The notes beneath the pieces are model-generated. The model searched no databases and was not told the DNA's origin. It worked only from the letters and a program-made list of their open reading frames with translations. A program made the position numbers and the translations under genes. A DNA stretch of 64,000 bases from Streptomyces europaeiscabiei (GTDB taxonomy: Bacteria; Actinomycetota; Actinomycetes; Streptomycetales; Streptomycetaceae): contig NZ_CP107841.1 of NCBI RefSeq assembly GCF_036346855.1, positions 2,046,001-2,110,000 of the forward strand, given 5' to 3'. This document shows, in pieces, positions 32,540 through 41,324 of this stretch; positions within the stretch are counted from its first letter, which is position 1; the number at the start of each line of letters is the position of its first letter.

Positions 32540-34090
32540 ATGACGAGCACCGCCCCCCAAGTCCGTCCGGAGCCACCCCACTCCCCCGACGACCGTTCCC
32601 TGACCGAGTTCGGCTACCGCCAGGAACTGCACCGCAGCATGCGCGGGTACGCCTCGTTCGCCGCCGGTTTCTCCTTCATCTCGGTCCTCACGACCGTCTT
32701 CCAGTTCTTCGCCTTCGGGTACGCCTTCGGCGGCCCGGTCTTCTTCTGGACCTGGCCGGCTGTACTGATCGGCCAGCTGCTGGTGGCCGCGTGCTTCGCG
32801 GAGCTGGCGGCGCGTTACCCGATATCGGGCGCGATCTATCAGTGGTCGTCCCGCCTGTCCAACCCGACGTTCGGCTGGTTCGCCGGCTGGATCATGGTGA
32901 TCGGGCAGATCGTGGTGGTCGCGGCGGCCGCGCTCGCGCTCCAGATGGTGATGCCCGCGATCTGGTCGGGCTTCCAGATCGTGGGCGGCGACCCGACGCC
33001 CACCACGCCGACGGGCGCGGCGAACGCGGCCGTCCTGGGCGTGATCCTGCTGGCCCTGACCACGTTCGTGAACATCCTCGACAACCGGGTGCTGTCCGTG
33101 GTCAACCGGGTCGGCGTGACCGCCGAGATCATCGGCGCGATCCTGATCGTCGTCCTCCTTCTCACCCACGCCGAGCGCTCCCCCGGCATCACCTTCCACA
33201 CGGCCGAGGGCAGCACCGACCTCCTCGGCGCCCTGCTGGTGGGCTCGTTCATGGCGGCGTACGTGATGATCGGGTTCGACAGCGCGGGCGAGATGAGCGA
33301 GGAGACCCACCACCCCCGCCGCACCGCGCCCCGCACGATCCTCACGGCACTGGGCGCGGCCGGTCTGCTCGGCGGTCTCCTCGTCCTGGCCGGTCTGCTC
33401 GCCGCGCCCAGCCTCACCGACGGCAGGCTGGGCGTGGACGGCCTGAGCTACGTGCTGACCAGCAGTCTCGGCGACGGCGTGGGCCGCTTCCTGCTCGCCG
33501 ACGTGGTGGTGGCGATCACCGTGGCCACGCTCGCGATCCAGACGTCGGCCTGCCGCATGCTCTTCTCGATGGCCCGCGACGGCCGGCTCCCCTTCGCCGG
33601 GCGACTCGCCAGGGTCAACCCGCGCACGGGCATGCCCACCGCCCCCGCCGTGGTCGTCGGCATCCTCGCCGCCGCCCTGCTGCTCCTCAACTTCGCCTCG
33701 CCGGAGGCGTTCCTGGCCATCGGCACCACCTGCATCGTGATGTTGTATCTGGCGTACGCGATGGTCACCGGCCCGCTCCTGGTACGGCGCCTGAAGGGCA
33801 CCTTCCCCTCCGCCGGCACCGACGAGACCGGCAAGCCCCTCTTCTCCCTCGGCCGCTGGGGCATCCCCGTCAACGCCCTCGCCCTCCTCTACGGCCTCTT
33901 CATGACCGCCAACCTGGCCTGGCCCCGCGCCGAGGTCTACGACCCCGCAGGCGGCCACTGGTACTTCCAGTGGTTCACCCTCCTGTTCCTGCTCGCCACG
34001 GTGACCCTCGGCCTCCTCCACCACCTGACCCGGGCCCGCCGGGCGCGCGCTGCGGGGAAAGCCGCCCCGGCGCCACCGGAGCAACCTTGA
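32540..34090 (+). CDS. APC-family permease, urea/guanidine-carboxylase-associated type
   Basis: A 516-residue permease with about 12 membrane helices; RSLTEFGYRQELHRSMRGYASFAAGFSFISV at the N-terminus and ELAARYPISGAIYQWSSRL fit the amino acid/choline transporter branch of the APC superfamily. Genes of this type are often annotated as urea carboxylase-related amino acid permeases. The operator upstream is almost identical to that of the DUF1989/carboxylase/allophanate hydrolase operon 10 kb away, so it probably imports that pathway's substrate (guanidine, urea or a precursor). The ATG at 32540 was chosen over an in-frame start at 32441, which would place the operator inside the gene. Confidence 0.88.
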   Translation: MTSTAPQVRPEPPHSPDDRSLTEFGYRQELHRSMRGYASFAAGFSFISVLTTVFQFFAFGYAFGGPVFFWTWPAVLIGQLLVAACFAELAARYPISGAIYQWSSRLSNPTFGWFAGWIMVIGQIVVVAAAALALQMVMPAIWSGFQIVGGDPTPTTPTGAANAAVLGVILLALTTFVNILDNRVLSVVNRVGVTAEIIGAILIVVLLLTHAERSPGITFHTAEGSTDLLGALLVGSFMAAYVMIGFDSAGEMSEETHHPRRTAPRTILTALGAAGLLGGLLVLAGLLAAPSLTDGRLGVDGLSYVLTSSLGDGVGRFLLADVVVAITVATLAIQTSACRMLFSMARDGRLPFAGRLARVNPRTGMPTAPAVVVGILAAALLLLNFASPEAFLAIGTTCIVMLYLAYAMVTGPLLVRRLKGTFPSAGTDETGKPLFSLGRWGIPVNALALLYGLFMTANLAWPRAEVYDPAGGHWYFQWFTLLFLLATVTLGLLHHLTRARRARAAGKAAPAPPEQP

Positions 34091-34190
34091 AAATCGAACG
34101 GTCTGATCGAAGCAGGGGACATCTCCAGCCATCCTGCGTATCATTCATGACAAATTTTCAACCGAATGCGCCCCTTATGTGCCGCAGTAC

Positions 34191-34218
34191 GCTCGCCGTA
34201 CGCCCCTTCACGGCGAGC
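34191..34218. other. Stem-loop upstream of the orphan gene
   Basis: GCTCGCCGT (34191-34199) and ACGGCGAGC (34210-34218) form a perfect 9-bp stem with a 10-base loop, 63 bases before the start of the orphan protein. It could end the permease transcript (100 bases from its stop) or act in the leader of the next gene; no U-run follows. Confidence 0.45.
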
Positions 34219-34280
34219 GGCCATCGCCCGCACGCTGGGATTGCAGCCAGAAGTGGGGACTTCTTGCGGAGGCTCGGGCT

Positions 34281-35633
34281 ATGGCGACAAGTGGCGTTGC
34301 GGTCTCGACAGTTACCCCGGACATGCTCGCTTGGAAAGGCTCCGTACGACAGGCTCTGGAGCGGCTCTCAGGCGCGAGGGGGATTCAGGAACTGCTGCAT
34401 CGGTCGCACGCACTCTGGTGCGGACCGGATTGTGATCGCGGTACGACTTGTTCGTTCCTGCACTACCCGCGGAGCCCGGCGAAGGCCGTCCGTCCCGCGA
34501 CCACGAGGTCCCGTTACAACAAGCAGACCGCTCACCTGTACGCCGTCATGGGCGAGCACGGATACGCCGGCCCGGTCGCCCAGTGCCACGAGGTGAACGT
34601 GTGGCCGCTGCTGGAGAAGGTCACGGAACGGTGGGACGCGGCACGGGGACGAGGCGGCAGAATTCCCGAGCACTACGCCGACTGGACGAAGAAGCGTGAC
34701 GCCAAGGCCGCCGACACGGTGTCACGCGCCTGCCGGGACACCCTCCAGTGGATGGCCTGCTGGTGCGGTGAGCGATTCGACGCGGACCCGCTGGGGCTCC
34801 ACTACATAGCCTTCGCCACCATCATCGACGACATCTGCATACCCCCGCTCGACCTGGTCCAGGGCCGCTTTCGCATGTACGGCAGGTCCGTGCCCGACCT
34901 GGTGCGGGCGATGGACACGGCCGGCTGGGGGCGCGACGCGGTCCATGCGCTGCTGTCACTGGTCCGGCAGGCCATCTTCCAGTACGCGGAGAAGATGGAC
35001 TACCTGCCGGGGGACGACCACGTCGGGCTCCAGGAGGCGCTGAACGACTCGCCGAACATGTGGGACGGGGTCATGTTCCGGGGCAACACCGGCAACGCGT
35101 ACGGGACCGCCATCATGGTGGCCCGGAACAGCGCGACGGGACCCGTGTCCTTCCCCTGGCTCATGGACAGCGCGATCTGTGACTGCCTCTCCATGGATCT
35201 GTGCAAGTCGACGCTCGGCATCTACTCGGCGGACGACCACCAGCCGACGTCGAGCAAACACCGGGCGGAGGAGCGGAAGGCCAGCTACCGGTCGATCTAC
35301 CTCGACCTCATAGACGACCTGGTCTTCACGGGCGCACCCGAGCCGCTGGTCCACTTCGGCCGCAGCGGTTTCCTCTTCGTGCAGATCCAGGACCGGTACC
35401 AGGAGCGCCGCCAGGGCAAGCGATTCCCGCTGGCTCCGCCGATGGTCCGCGAGCTCGAACGGCTCTTCGGCGAGGTACCGACGGACGACTGGCTCGACCA
35501 GGCGTTCACCGCGGCGAACCGCCTCCGCCTCGCCGGGGTGCACGGTCCCACCAGCACGCCGGACGTCGAGCAGCCGCACCGTCTCCACCCGAGCGGGCGG
35601 CAGGACCCGCAGGCCACACGACTCCTCGCCTGA
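34281..35633 (+). CDS. Orphan protein with C-x3-C-x5-C-x3-H motif, function not recognised
   Basis: A 450-residue protein I do not recognise. Near the N-terminus, CGPDCDRGTTCSFLH gives Cys47, Cys51, Cys57 and His61, spaced like the second half of a CCCH zinc finger. The body (about 140-380) appears mostly helical: WMACWCGERFDADPLGLHYIAFATIIDDICIPPLD has a paired Asp (183-184), CDCLSMDLCK (300-309) follows, and DRYQERR lies at 372-378. The order DD, D-x2-S, RY recalls class I terpene synthases, but spacing and motif quality are too poor to assign that. GGAGG lies eight bases before the ATG at 34281, so the start is firm. Stands alone between the permease and rluA-type genes; no signal peptide or membrane segment. 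Confidence 0.85.
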   Translation: MATSGVAVSTVTPDMLAWKGSVRQALERLSGARGIQELLHRSHALWCGPDCDRGTTCSFLHYPRSPAKAVRPATTRSRYNKQTAHLYAVMGEHGYAGPVAQCHEVNVWPLLEKVTERWDAARGRGGRIPEHYADWTKKRDAKAADTVSRACRDTLQWMACWCGERFDADPLGLHYIAFATIIDDICIPPLDLVQGRFRMYGRSVPDLVRAMDTAGWGRDAVHALLSLVRQAIFQYAEKMDYLPGDDHVGLQEALNDSPNMWDGVMFRGNTGNAYGTAIMVARNSATGPVSFPWLMDSAICDCLSMDLCKSTLGIYSADDHQPTSSKHRAEERKASYRSIYLDLIDDLVFTGAPEPLVHFGRSGFLFVQIQDRYQERRQGKRFPLAPPMVRELERLFGEVPTDDWLDQAFTAANRLRLAGVHGPTSTPDVEQPHRLHPSGRQDPQATRLLA

Positions 35634-35679
35634 ACAAGCGTGCAGGGCCGGGCCACGCCCGCTCGTATGCTTGATCGTG

Positions 35680-36621
35680 ATGAGACGCCGTACCCCGTCC
35701 CCGCCCCCTCCCCTGCCGCAGCGCGACGGGGTCGATCCGGTGCGGGTGCGGTTGCCGGCCGGGGACGCGTGGGCGACCGTACGGGATCACCTCGTGGCAC
35801 GGCTGTCGGCCGGGGCCGGGGTGATCGACGCGATGCTCGACGCGGGGCTGATCGTGGACGTCACCGGGCGTCCGGTGCCGCGGGACATGGTGTACGTGCC
35901 GGGCATGTCCGTGTGGTTCCACCGGGAGCTGCCCGCCGAGGAGCGGGTGCCCTTCGCGATCGACGTGCTGTACCGGGACGAGCATGTGGTGGTCGCCGAC
36001 AAGCCGCACTTCCTGGCCACCACCCCCCGCGGCAGCCATGTCACCGAAACGGCCCTGGCCCGGCTGCGCAGGGAGCTGGGCATCCCGACGCTCGGCGCCG
36101 CGCACCGGCTGGACCGGCTCACCGCCGGGGTGCTGCTGTTCACCGTGCGGCCCGGCGAACGCGGCGCGTACCAGTCGCTGTTCCGGGACCGGCGGGTGAG
36201 GAAGGAGTACGAGGCGGTCGCCCCGTACGACCCGGCGCTGGTCCTGCCCCACACCGTGCGCAGCCGGATCGTGAAGGAGCGCGGGGTCATGGCGGCGTAC
36301 GAGGTCGAGGGAGAGCCGAACGCCGTCAGCCGGGTCGAGTTGCTGGACCACCGGGACGGGCGTGCCCGGTACCGGCTGGTGCCGAATACCGGGCAGACAC
36401 ATCAACTGCGGGTGCACATGAACGCGTTGGGGGTTCCGATCCTCGGCGATCCCCTCTATCCGGTTCTCACCCCGCCCGTGCCGGCCGGTGACTTCCGGCG
36501 TCCGCTCCAACTGCTGGCGCGGAGCCTGGAGTTCACCGACCCGGTCACGGGGTTCGAGCACCGGTTCGTCAGCCCGCGCGTGTTGCGGGCCTGGTCCTCG
36601 TACGAGGAGTGGGCGGCGTAG
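35680..36621 (+). CDS. RluA-family pseudouridine synthase
   Basis: A 313-residue RNA pseudouridine synthase. An S4-like or linker N-terminus (1-90) precedes the catalytic domain: VLYRDEHVVVADKPHFLATTP, the signature GAAHRLDRLTAGVLLFTV with the catalytic Asp in HRLDR, KEYEAV, and LVPNTGQTHQLRVHMNALGVPILGDPLY. It isomerises uridine in rRNA or tRNA; the target site cannot be told. ATG at 35680 is preferred to a TTG at 35671. It converges with the P450 gene of the conservon. Confidence 0.93.
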   Translation: MRRRTPSPPPPLPQRDGVDPVRVRLPAGDAWATVRDHLVARLSAGAGVIDAMLDAGLIVDVTGRPVPRDMVYVPGMSVWFHRELPAEERVPFAIDVLYRDEHVVVADKPHFLATTPRGSHVTETALARLRRELGIPTLGAAHRLDRLTAGVLLFTVRPGERGAYQSLFRDRRVRKEYEAVAPYDPALVLPHTVRSRIVKERGVMAAYEVEGEPNAVSRVELLDHRDGRARYRLVPNTGQTHQLRVHMNALGVPILGDPLYPVLTPPVPAGDFRRPLQLLARSLEFTDPVTGFEHRFVSPRVLRAWSSYEEWAA

Positions 36622-36666
36622 GCCGGGCACGGGGTGCGGGCGGCACGGGCCTGGCGCCCGGTCGGC

Positions 36667-38136
36667 TCAGTTGCCGCCGAACCAGCGCACGATGCGCCGG
36701 AACAGTCCTGGCCGGCGGGCCGGTTCGGGCTGCGGCGCGGGCTCGGCCGTCGTAGCGGGTTCCGGGGTGACGGCCTGCGGCAGTTGTGTGCCGCCCCGCC
36801 GCTGGTGCGGGGGCTTCGGCGGCACCGGGTTGACGGCGGGCCGCTGCATGACGTCCTGCTGGGGCCTCGGCGCGAACGTCACCGGCAGCTCCACCAGGTG
36901 CCGGTTGGAGATGGACTCCCGCCACCGCAGTTCGTCCTCCGGGCAGGCGAGCTGGATGTCGGGAACACGGGTCAGCAGCGCGTCGACGCCCACGTCGGCG
37001 ATGGCGCGGCCGATGTCCTGGCCCGGGCACTCGTGGGGGCCGCCGCTGAAGGCGAGGTGCGAGCGGTTGCCCTGCATGTTGGCCTTGAGGTCGGGACGGA
37101 CGCGGGGGTCGACGTTGCCCGGCGCCATGCCGAGGAGGAGCCCGTCGCCCTTGCGGATGCGCTGGCCGCCCAGCTCGGTCTCCTGCTTGGCGAAGTAGGC
37201 GAAGACGGTGCTGAACGGAGGTTCGTCCCACAGGGACTGCTCGACCGCCTCGGGCACGGTCATCTGACCGCCCTTCAGCTGGGCGCGGAAACCGGGATCG
37301 GTGAGCACCACGCGCAGCACATTGGCGAGGAGGTTGGCGGTGGCCTCGTAGGCGGCGAGGAGCACCACGCGGAGGTGTTCCCTGACCTCGTCGTCGGTGA
37401 GCCCGGCCGGGTGCGTGATGAGGTGGCTGGCGAAGTCCTCCTGGGGCTGGGCGCGGCGGCGCGCGGTGAGCCGGTCGAGAACCTCCATCACGTAGGCGTG
37501 GCTGACGAGCGCGGTCTCGCTGCCCTTCAGGCAGTCGCGGGCGGCGTGCACCAGCCGTTCGTCGTACGAGTCGGGCATGCCGAGGATCTCGCACATCACC
37601 GCCATCGGCAGGTGTTCGGCGAACTGGCCGACCAGGTCGGCGCTGCCGTCCTCGCAGAACTTGTTGACGAGGTGCTGGGTCGCGCGGTTGATGTAGCGGC
37701 GGATGCCCCGGTGGTCGATGGTCGACATGGCGCCGGTGACCGCTCCGCGCAGCCGCAGGTGCTCGTCGCCCTCGGCATGGGCGCAGATGGGCTGCCAGGC
37801 GAAGTGCGGCATGAGGGGGTGGTCGGGCTTCACGGTGCCCTCCCGCATGGGGGACCACAGCCGGGTGTCCTTGCAGAACTGCGACGGCGTACTCACCATG
37901 TGCAGGTTCTCGCCGTGTCCGAGCACCACCCAGATCGGCACGTCGTCGTGGAGCAGCGCGGGGGCCACCGACCCGTGCTCCGCGCGCAGTTTCTCGTACA
38001 CGGCGCCCAGGTCCTCCGCCTCGGGGCCGTAGAGCCGGCGCAGTCCGCCGGGGCCCATACCGTGGGCGGGGCAACCGGGGGGAGGCGCGAGCGTGGGGTC
38101 GTCCGTGCCGGTGAGGGAGTTTGATTCAGGCGTCAC
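36667..38136 (-). CDS. cvnE9: Conservon cytochrome P450 lacking the ExxR arginine (CYP157-like)
   Basis: A 489-residue P450. The haem-binding loop FSGGPHECPGQDIG supplies Cys370, and the I-helix has AAYEAT (261-266). The K-helix motif, normally ExxR, reads EQSLW (Glu299, Leu302), so the arginine found in nearly all P450s is missing. I recall that the CYP157 family of Streptomyces conservons has exactly this feature. The C-terminus carries an unusual 75-residue Pro-rich tail ending RIVRWFGGN. It is the last gene of the conservon, 90 bp after the GTPase gene. The substrate is unknown; the tail may hold it near its membrane-associated partners. Symbol given by position in a cvn9-like order. Confidence 0.9.
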   Translation of the reverse strand: MTPESNSLTGTDDPTLAPPPGCPAHGMGPGGLRRLYGPEAEDLGAVYEKLRAEHGSVAPALLHDDVPIWVVLGHGENLHMVSTPSQFCKDTRLWSPMREGTVKPDHPLMPHFAWQPICAHAEGDEHLRLRGAVTGAMSTIDHRGIRRYINRATQHLVNKFCEDGSADLVGQFAEHLPMAVMCEILGMPDSYDERLVHAARDCLKGSETALVSHAYVMEVLDRLTARRRAQPQEDFASHLITHPAGLTDDEVREHLRVVLLAAYEATANLLANVLRVVLTDPGFRAQLKGGQMTVPEAVEQSLWDEPPFSTVFAYFAKQETELGGQRIRKGDGLLLGMAPGNVDPRVRPDLKANMQGNRSHLAFSGGPHECPGQDIGRAIADVGVDALLTRVPDIQLACPEDELRWRESISNRHLVELPVTFAPRPQQDVMQRPAVNPVPPKPPHQRRGGTQLPQAVTPEPATTAEPAPQPEPARRPGLFRRIVRWFGGN

Positions 38137-38226
38137 GGTGATCGCTTTCGAACTGAGGTGGATCCGGTGTCCGGATGTCGTTGGGGTCCTAGGGGACGTG
38201 CGGGCCGTACGGGGCTCAGGCGCGGG

Positions 38227-38865
38227 TCATGACGACGCGGCCCCCGATGCCGCCGCTCCCGACGTGGCCAGGGAGTGCAGGAAGGTCATGAGGGTCATCA
38301 GGACGTCGCGGCTGGACGCCCGGCGGCGCGCGTCGCAGCGGAGGATCGGGATCTCCCGGGCGAGGTCGAGGGCCTGACGCATTTCCTCGATGTCGTAGCG
38401 GGGCGCGTCCGGGAAGTCGTTGACCGCCACGACGAAGGGCACACCGCGCTCCTCCAGGCGGCCCATGACGTCGAAGCTGACCTCCAGCCGACGGGTGTCG
38501 ACCAGGACGACCGCACCGAGGGCGCCCTCGAACAGGCCGTTCCACAGGAACCAGAAGCGCTCCTGGCCGGGGGTGCCGAACAGATAGAGCACCAGCTCGT
38601 CCGTGACGCTGATACGGCCGAAGTCCATGGCCACGGTGGTGGCCGTCTTGGACTTGGAGCCGAAGTTGTCGTCGACACCGATGCCGGCCTGCGTCATGGT
38701 CTCCTCGGTCGTCAGCGGCCTGATCTCGCTGACGGACCCCACCATGGTCGTCTTGCCGACGCCGAAACCGCCCACGATCACGATCTTCGCCGCGGCCTGC
38801 GCGGTGTGCGGCAGGTGGTCCTCGGTCCGTGGACCCGTGATGGTGTCAGAGCTTTTGAAGTCCAT
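38227..38865 (-). CDS. cvnD9: Conservon Ras-like GTP-binding protein
   Basis: A 212-residue small GTPase. Walker A is VGGFGVGKTT (about 32-41), a switch region follows with ETMTQAGIGVDD and TVAMDFGRI, the G3 motif appears as LFGTPGQERF, and the base-specificity loop as VAVNDFPDA, where Asn-Asp stands for NKxD. Conservon GTPases interact with the Roadblock and DUF742 proteins and are thought to work like a bacterial G-protein relay. Its start overlaps the end of the DUF742 gene by 20 bases. In S. griseus and S. coelicolor the matching system (rar/cvn9) affects aerial mycelium formation, from memory. Confidence 0.94.
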   Translation of the reverse strand: MDFKSSDTITGPRTEDHLPHTAQAAAKIVIVGGFGVGKTTMVGSVSEIRPLTTEETMTQAGIGVDDNFGSKSKTATTVAMDFGRISVTDELVLYLFGTPGQERFWFLWNGLFEGALGAVVLVDTRRLEVSFDVMGRLEERGVPFVVAVNDFPDAPRYDIEEMRQALDLAREIPILRCDARRRASSRDVLMTLMTFLHSLATSGAAASGAASS

Positions 38866-39268
38866 GCATCACCGCTTCGAGGAGGGAACGGTCTGCCCGC
38901 GCCTGCCGGACGACCGGTGCGCGTGCCTGTACCAGTTCGGCCGTCAGCAGCTCGGTGAGCAGGACGGTCACCACGCTGATCGGCAGGTTGAGGTAGGCCG
39001 AGATCTCGGCCACGGACAGGGGTGCCTGGCAGATCCGGAGCAGTGCCGACTGCTCCGGAGCGGCGGACGGCGGTGGATCGGCGCGCGCCACGATTAACGT
39101 GACGAGGTCGATCGGAGCTCGCTCGCCGTCCTCGCCGGTGAGGATGTAGAGCCGCTCGGGCGGGCGCCCCCCCGTCTCGCTCGTTTCGCCCGTGGGATCG
39201 TCCTGGGGCGGCGGTGGGGGAGGCGGCTCGTGCTTGGGCTGGCGCCGCTGGCGACGGGGAGGCGTCAT
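38846..39268 (-). CDS. cvnC9: Conservon DUF742 protein with a TTA codon
   Basis: A 140-residue DUF742 protein with a Pro-rich N-terminus (13-35), RLYILTGEDGERAPIDLVTLIVA, and a winged-helix-like part, LRICQAPLSVAEISAYLNLPISVVTVLLTELLTAELVQARAP. Leu58 is encoded by TTA (39097-39095), so translation should require the bldA tRNA and would be limited to the developmental phase; because the GTPase gene overlaps by 20 bases, coupling could extend that effect. ATG at 39268 overlaps the Roadblock gene stop (ATGA). Confidence 0.93.
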   Translation of the reverse strand: MTPPRRQRRQPKHEPPPPPPPQDDPTGETSETGGRPPERLYILTGEDGERAPIDLVTLIVARADPPPSAAPEQSALLRICQAPLSVAEISAYLNLPISVVTVLLTELLTAELVQARAPVVRQARADRSLLEAVMHGLQKL

Positions 39269-39672
39269 ACGGTCTGCCCGTTCCGCCGCGGCGGACTGGT
39301 GAGGTGGGAGCCGATCCGGTCGACGAGGTCGCGCATGCGGTTGCTCATCAGTCCGGGTTCCGCGATCTCGTTGGCGAGCACCGCGAGATAGGCGTTGGAG
39401 CCGGCGGCCATCAGATAGAAGTAGCCGCCGTTGATCTCGATGATGACCATGCGCATGTGGCCGTCGCTCTGCGGGATCTCGTCGGCCACGGCGCCGGCCA
39501 GGCTCTGCAGTCCGGCGCAGGCCGCGGCGACCCGGTCGGCGGCGTCCGGGTCGCCGCCGTGGCGGGCGATCCGCAGGCCGTCGGCGGAGAGCACGACGAT
39601 CTGCTGGATGCCGGGTACGCCGTCGGCCAGATCCTTCAGCAGCCAGTCGAAATTGGCCCGTCGCTGGATCAC
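39265..39672 (-). CDS. cvnB9: Conservon Roadblock/LC7-domain protein
   Basis: A 135-residue Roadblock/LC7 protein, (V)IQRRANFDWLLKDLADGVPGIQQIVVLSADGL, with the family core RMVIIEINGGYFYLMAAGSNAYLAVLA. Such proteins regulate small Ras-like GTPases. The GTG start at 39672 overlaps the kinase stop by four bases (GTGA), and its stop overlaps the DUF742 start (ATGA), so the three are translationally coupled. Confidence 0.94.
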   Translation of the reverse strand: MIQRRANFDWLLKDLADGVPGIQQIVVLSADGLRIARHGGDPDAADRVAAACAGLQSLAGAVADEIPQSDGHMRMVIIEINGGYFYLMAAGSNAYLAVLANEIAEPGLMSNRMRDLVDRIGSHLTSPPRRNGQTV

Positions 39673-41324
39673 TTGAGGTCCCCCTCGTCGTCGGCCTCGG
39701 TGCGGGCCGGCTCGGTGTTCGCGGTACGTGCGGTGGACGCCGTCGGGTCGTCCGGATGGTTCCTGAAGGCGTTCGGGTCGGGGTCGCCCTTGAGTCCGGC
39801 CATGAACGCCTCGACCCACATGCCGGGCGGGGGCTGCTTCTTCTCCGGATCGGGCTCCGGCTGCCACACCGGGGCGGCGGCCATGGCGGCCTCGGCCGCG
39901 GCCTCCGCGGCGGCGGCCTCGGCGTAGCGCTGGCTGAGCGGAATCTTGTTCCGGCTGCGGCGCTGCGGCAGGCCGTTGGCCGTCCACTCGGTGACGACGG
40001 GGACGTCGTCGTCCATGTCGTGGCCCCTGCCCTGGCCGCCCGTGTCCTCCGCGGAACTCGGGATCCGCGGTCCGGTGGTCGGGCGACGGCGCTTGGCCTT
40101 GCGGTTGGGGCCTTCGACACCACCGTTGTCCATGATCGTCACGGCGCCGGCGCCGATGCCGTGGGCCAGGCCGGGGGCGGGTTCCTCGGTGAGCATGTCG
40201 CGCGGTACGACGACGACGGCGCGGACACCGCCGTAGGCGGACGGCCGCAGCGAGATCTGCATGTTGTACATCGTCGACAGCCGGCCCACGACGGCGAGGC
40301 CGAGGCGCGGGGTGTCGCCCATGTCCTGCACGTCGATGCCCTGCTGGGCCTTGGCGAGCATGTCCTCGACCTTGGCCCGGGTCTCCTCGCTGAGGCTGAT
40401 GCCACCGTCCTCGATCTCGATGGCGATGCCGGTCTGCACCTCCACGGCGGTGACGTGCACCTTGGTGTGGGGCGGCGAGTAGCGGGTGGCGTTGTCCAGA
40501 AGTTCGGCGCAGGCGTGGATGACCGGTTCGACGGCCACACCGTCGACATTGACCTTGGCGATCGAGTCGAGCTCGATGCGGCGGTATTCCAGGATGCGGG
40601 ACATGGCGCCGCGCAGGACGCTGTACAGCGGGACGGGCCGGGACCAGACACGGCCGGGGCGGCCGCCGCCGAGCACGGCGATGGAGTCGGCGAGGCGGCC
40701 GATCAGGGCGGTGCCGTGGTCGATGCGCAGCAGGTCGTCGAAGACCTCGGGGTTGCGCCCGTGGTCCTCCTCCATCTCGCGGAGTTCGTTGTTCTGCTGG
40801 TGGACGATCGCCTGGACGCGGCGGGCGATGTTGACGAACGACCGCTGCGAGGAGTCGCGGAGCGCGTCCTCGCGGTCGACGATGGTGAGCAGGGTGCGCA
40901 GCAAGTCTCGCTGGGACTCGGGCAGTTCGCGCCACTCGGCGTCACCGTCGACGACGTGACGAATCACCTCTGCGGGGGATTCTCCGCCGCGCAGCCGGTA
41001 CAGCGCGGCGGGCAGGATCTCCTTGCCCAGCCGGGTGAATTCCTGGTCGTGGGCGGTGATCCGCTGCTCGAGGAGAACGGTCCGGCGCTGCTGTTCGGCG
41101 CGCAGTTCGCGGACCGTGCGACGGCCGCCGCGCACCGCGACGACGGCGACCACGATCAGCAGGAACGTCGCGACGGCTCCGCACAAGCCGACGGCGAGCC
41201 GGGCCGACCCCGTCACCAGGGAGACGGTGGTCCCGGTCGCCGCGGCCATCAGTATCGCCGGTAGCGGCAGCACGCGCGCGTAGGGAAGTTCACGGCCACC
41301 GGGAGGCGATTGAACACTCACCAT
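39669..41324 (-). CDS. cvnA9: Conservon sensor histidine kinase
   Basis: A 551-residue histidine kinase-like protein. Two membrane segments near the N-terminus (about 19-40 and 45-63) are joined by a very short outer loop, so it is unlikely to sense by a periplasmic domain. The dimerisation region has RRVQAIVHQQNNELREMEEDHGRNPEVFDDLLRIDH as in other conservon kinases, followed by an HATPase domain (CAELLDNATRYSPPHT; MGDTPRLGLAVVGRLST). A C-terminal extension of about 150 residues, acidic and Pro-rich, follows. No response regulator is adjacent; signalling is thought to pass to the Roadblock, DUF742 and GTPase proteins. Heads the conservon operon. Confidence 0.94.
   Translation of the reverse strand: MVSVQSPPGGRELPYARVLPLPAILMAAATGTTVSLVTGSARLAVGLCGAVATFLLIVVAVVAVRGGRRTVRELRAEQQRRTVLLEQRITAHDQEFTRLGKEILPAALYRLRGGESPAEVIRHVVDGDAEWRELPESQRDLLRTLLTIVDREDALRDSSQRSFVNIARRVQAIVHQQNNELREMEEDHGRNPEVFDDLLRIDHGTALIGRLADSIAVLGGGRPGRVWSRPVPLYSVLRGAMSRILEYRRIELDSIAKVNVDGVAVEPVIHACAELLDNATRYSPPHTKVHVTAVEVQTGIAIEIEDGGISLSEETRAKVEDMLAKAQQGIDVQDMGDTPRLGLAVVGRLSTMYNMQISLRPSAYGGVRAVVVVPRDMLTEEPAPGLAHGIGAGAVTIMDNGGVEGPNRKAKRRRPTTGPRIPSSAEDTGGQGRGHDMDDDVPVVTEWTANGLPQRRSRNKIPLSQRYAEAAAAEAAAEAAMAAAPVWQPEPDPEKKQPPPGMWVEAFMAGLKGDPDPNAFRNHPDDPTASTARTANTEPARTEADDEGDLK

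Noticed and set aside
34281..35633. Assignment as a terpene cyclase
   Set aside because: The Asp-rich, NSE-like and RY motifs are only loosely matched and the spacing is off; kept as function unknown.
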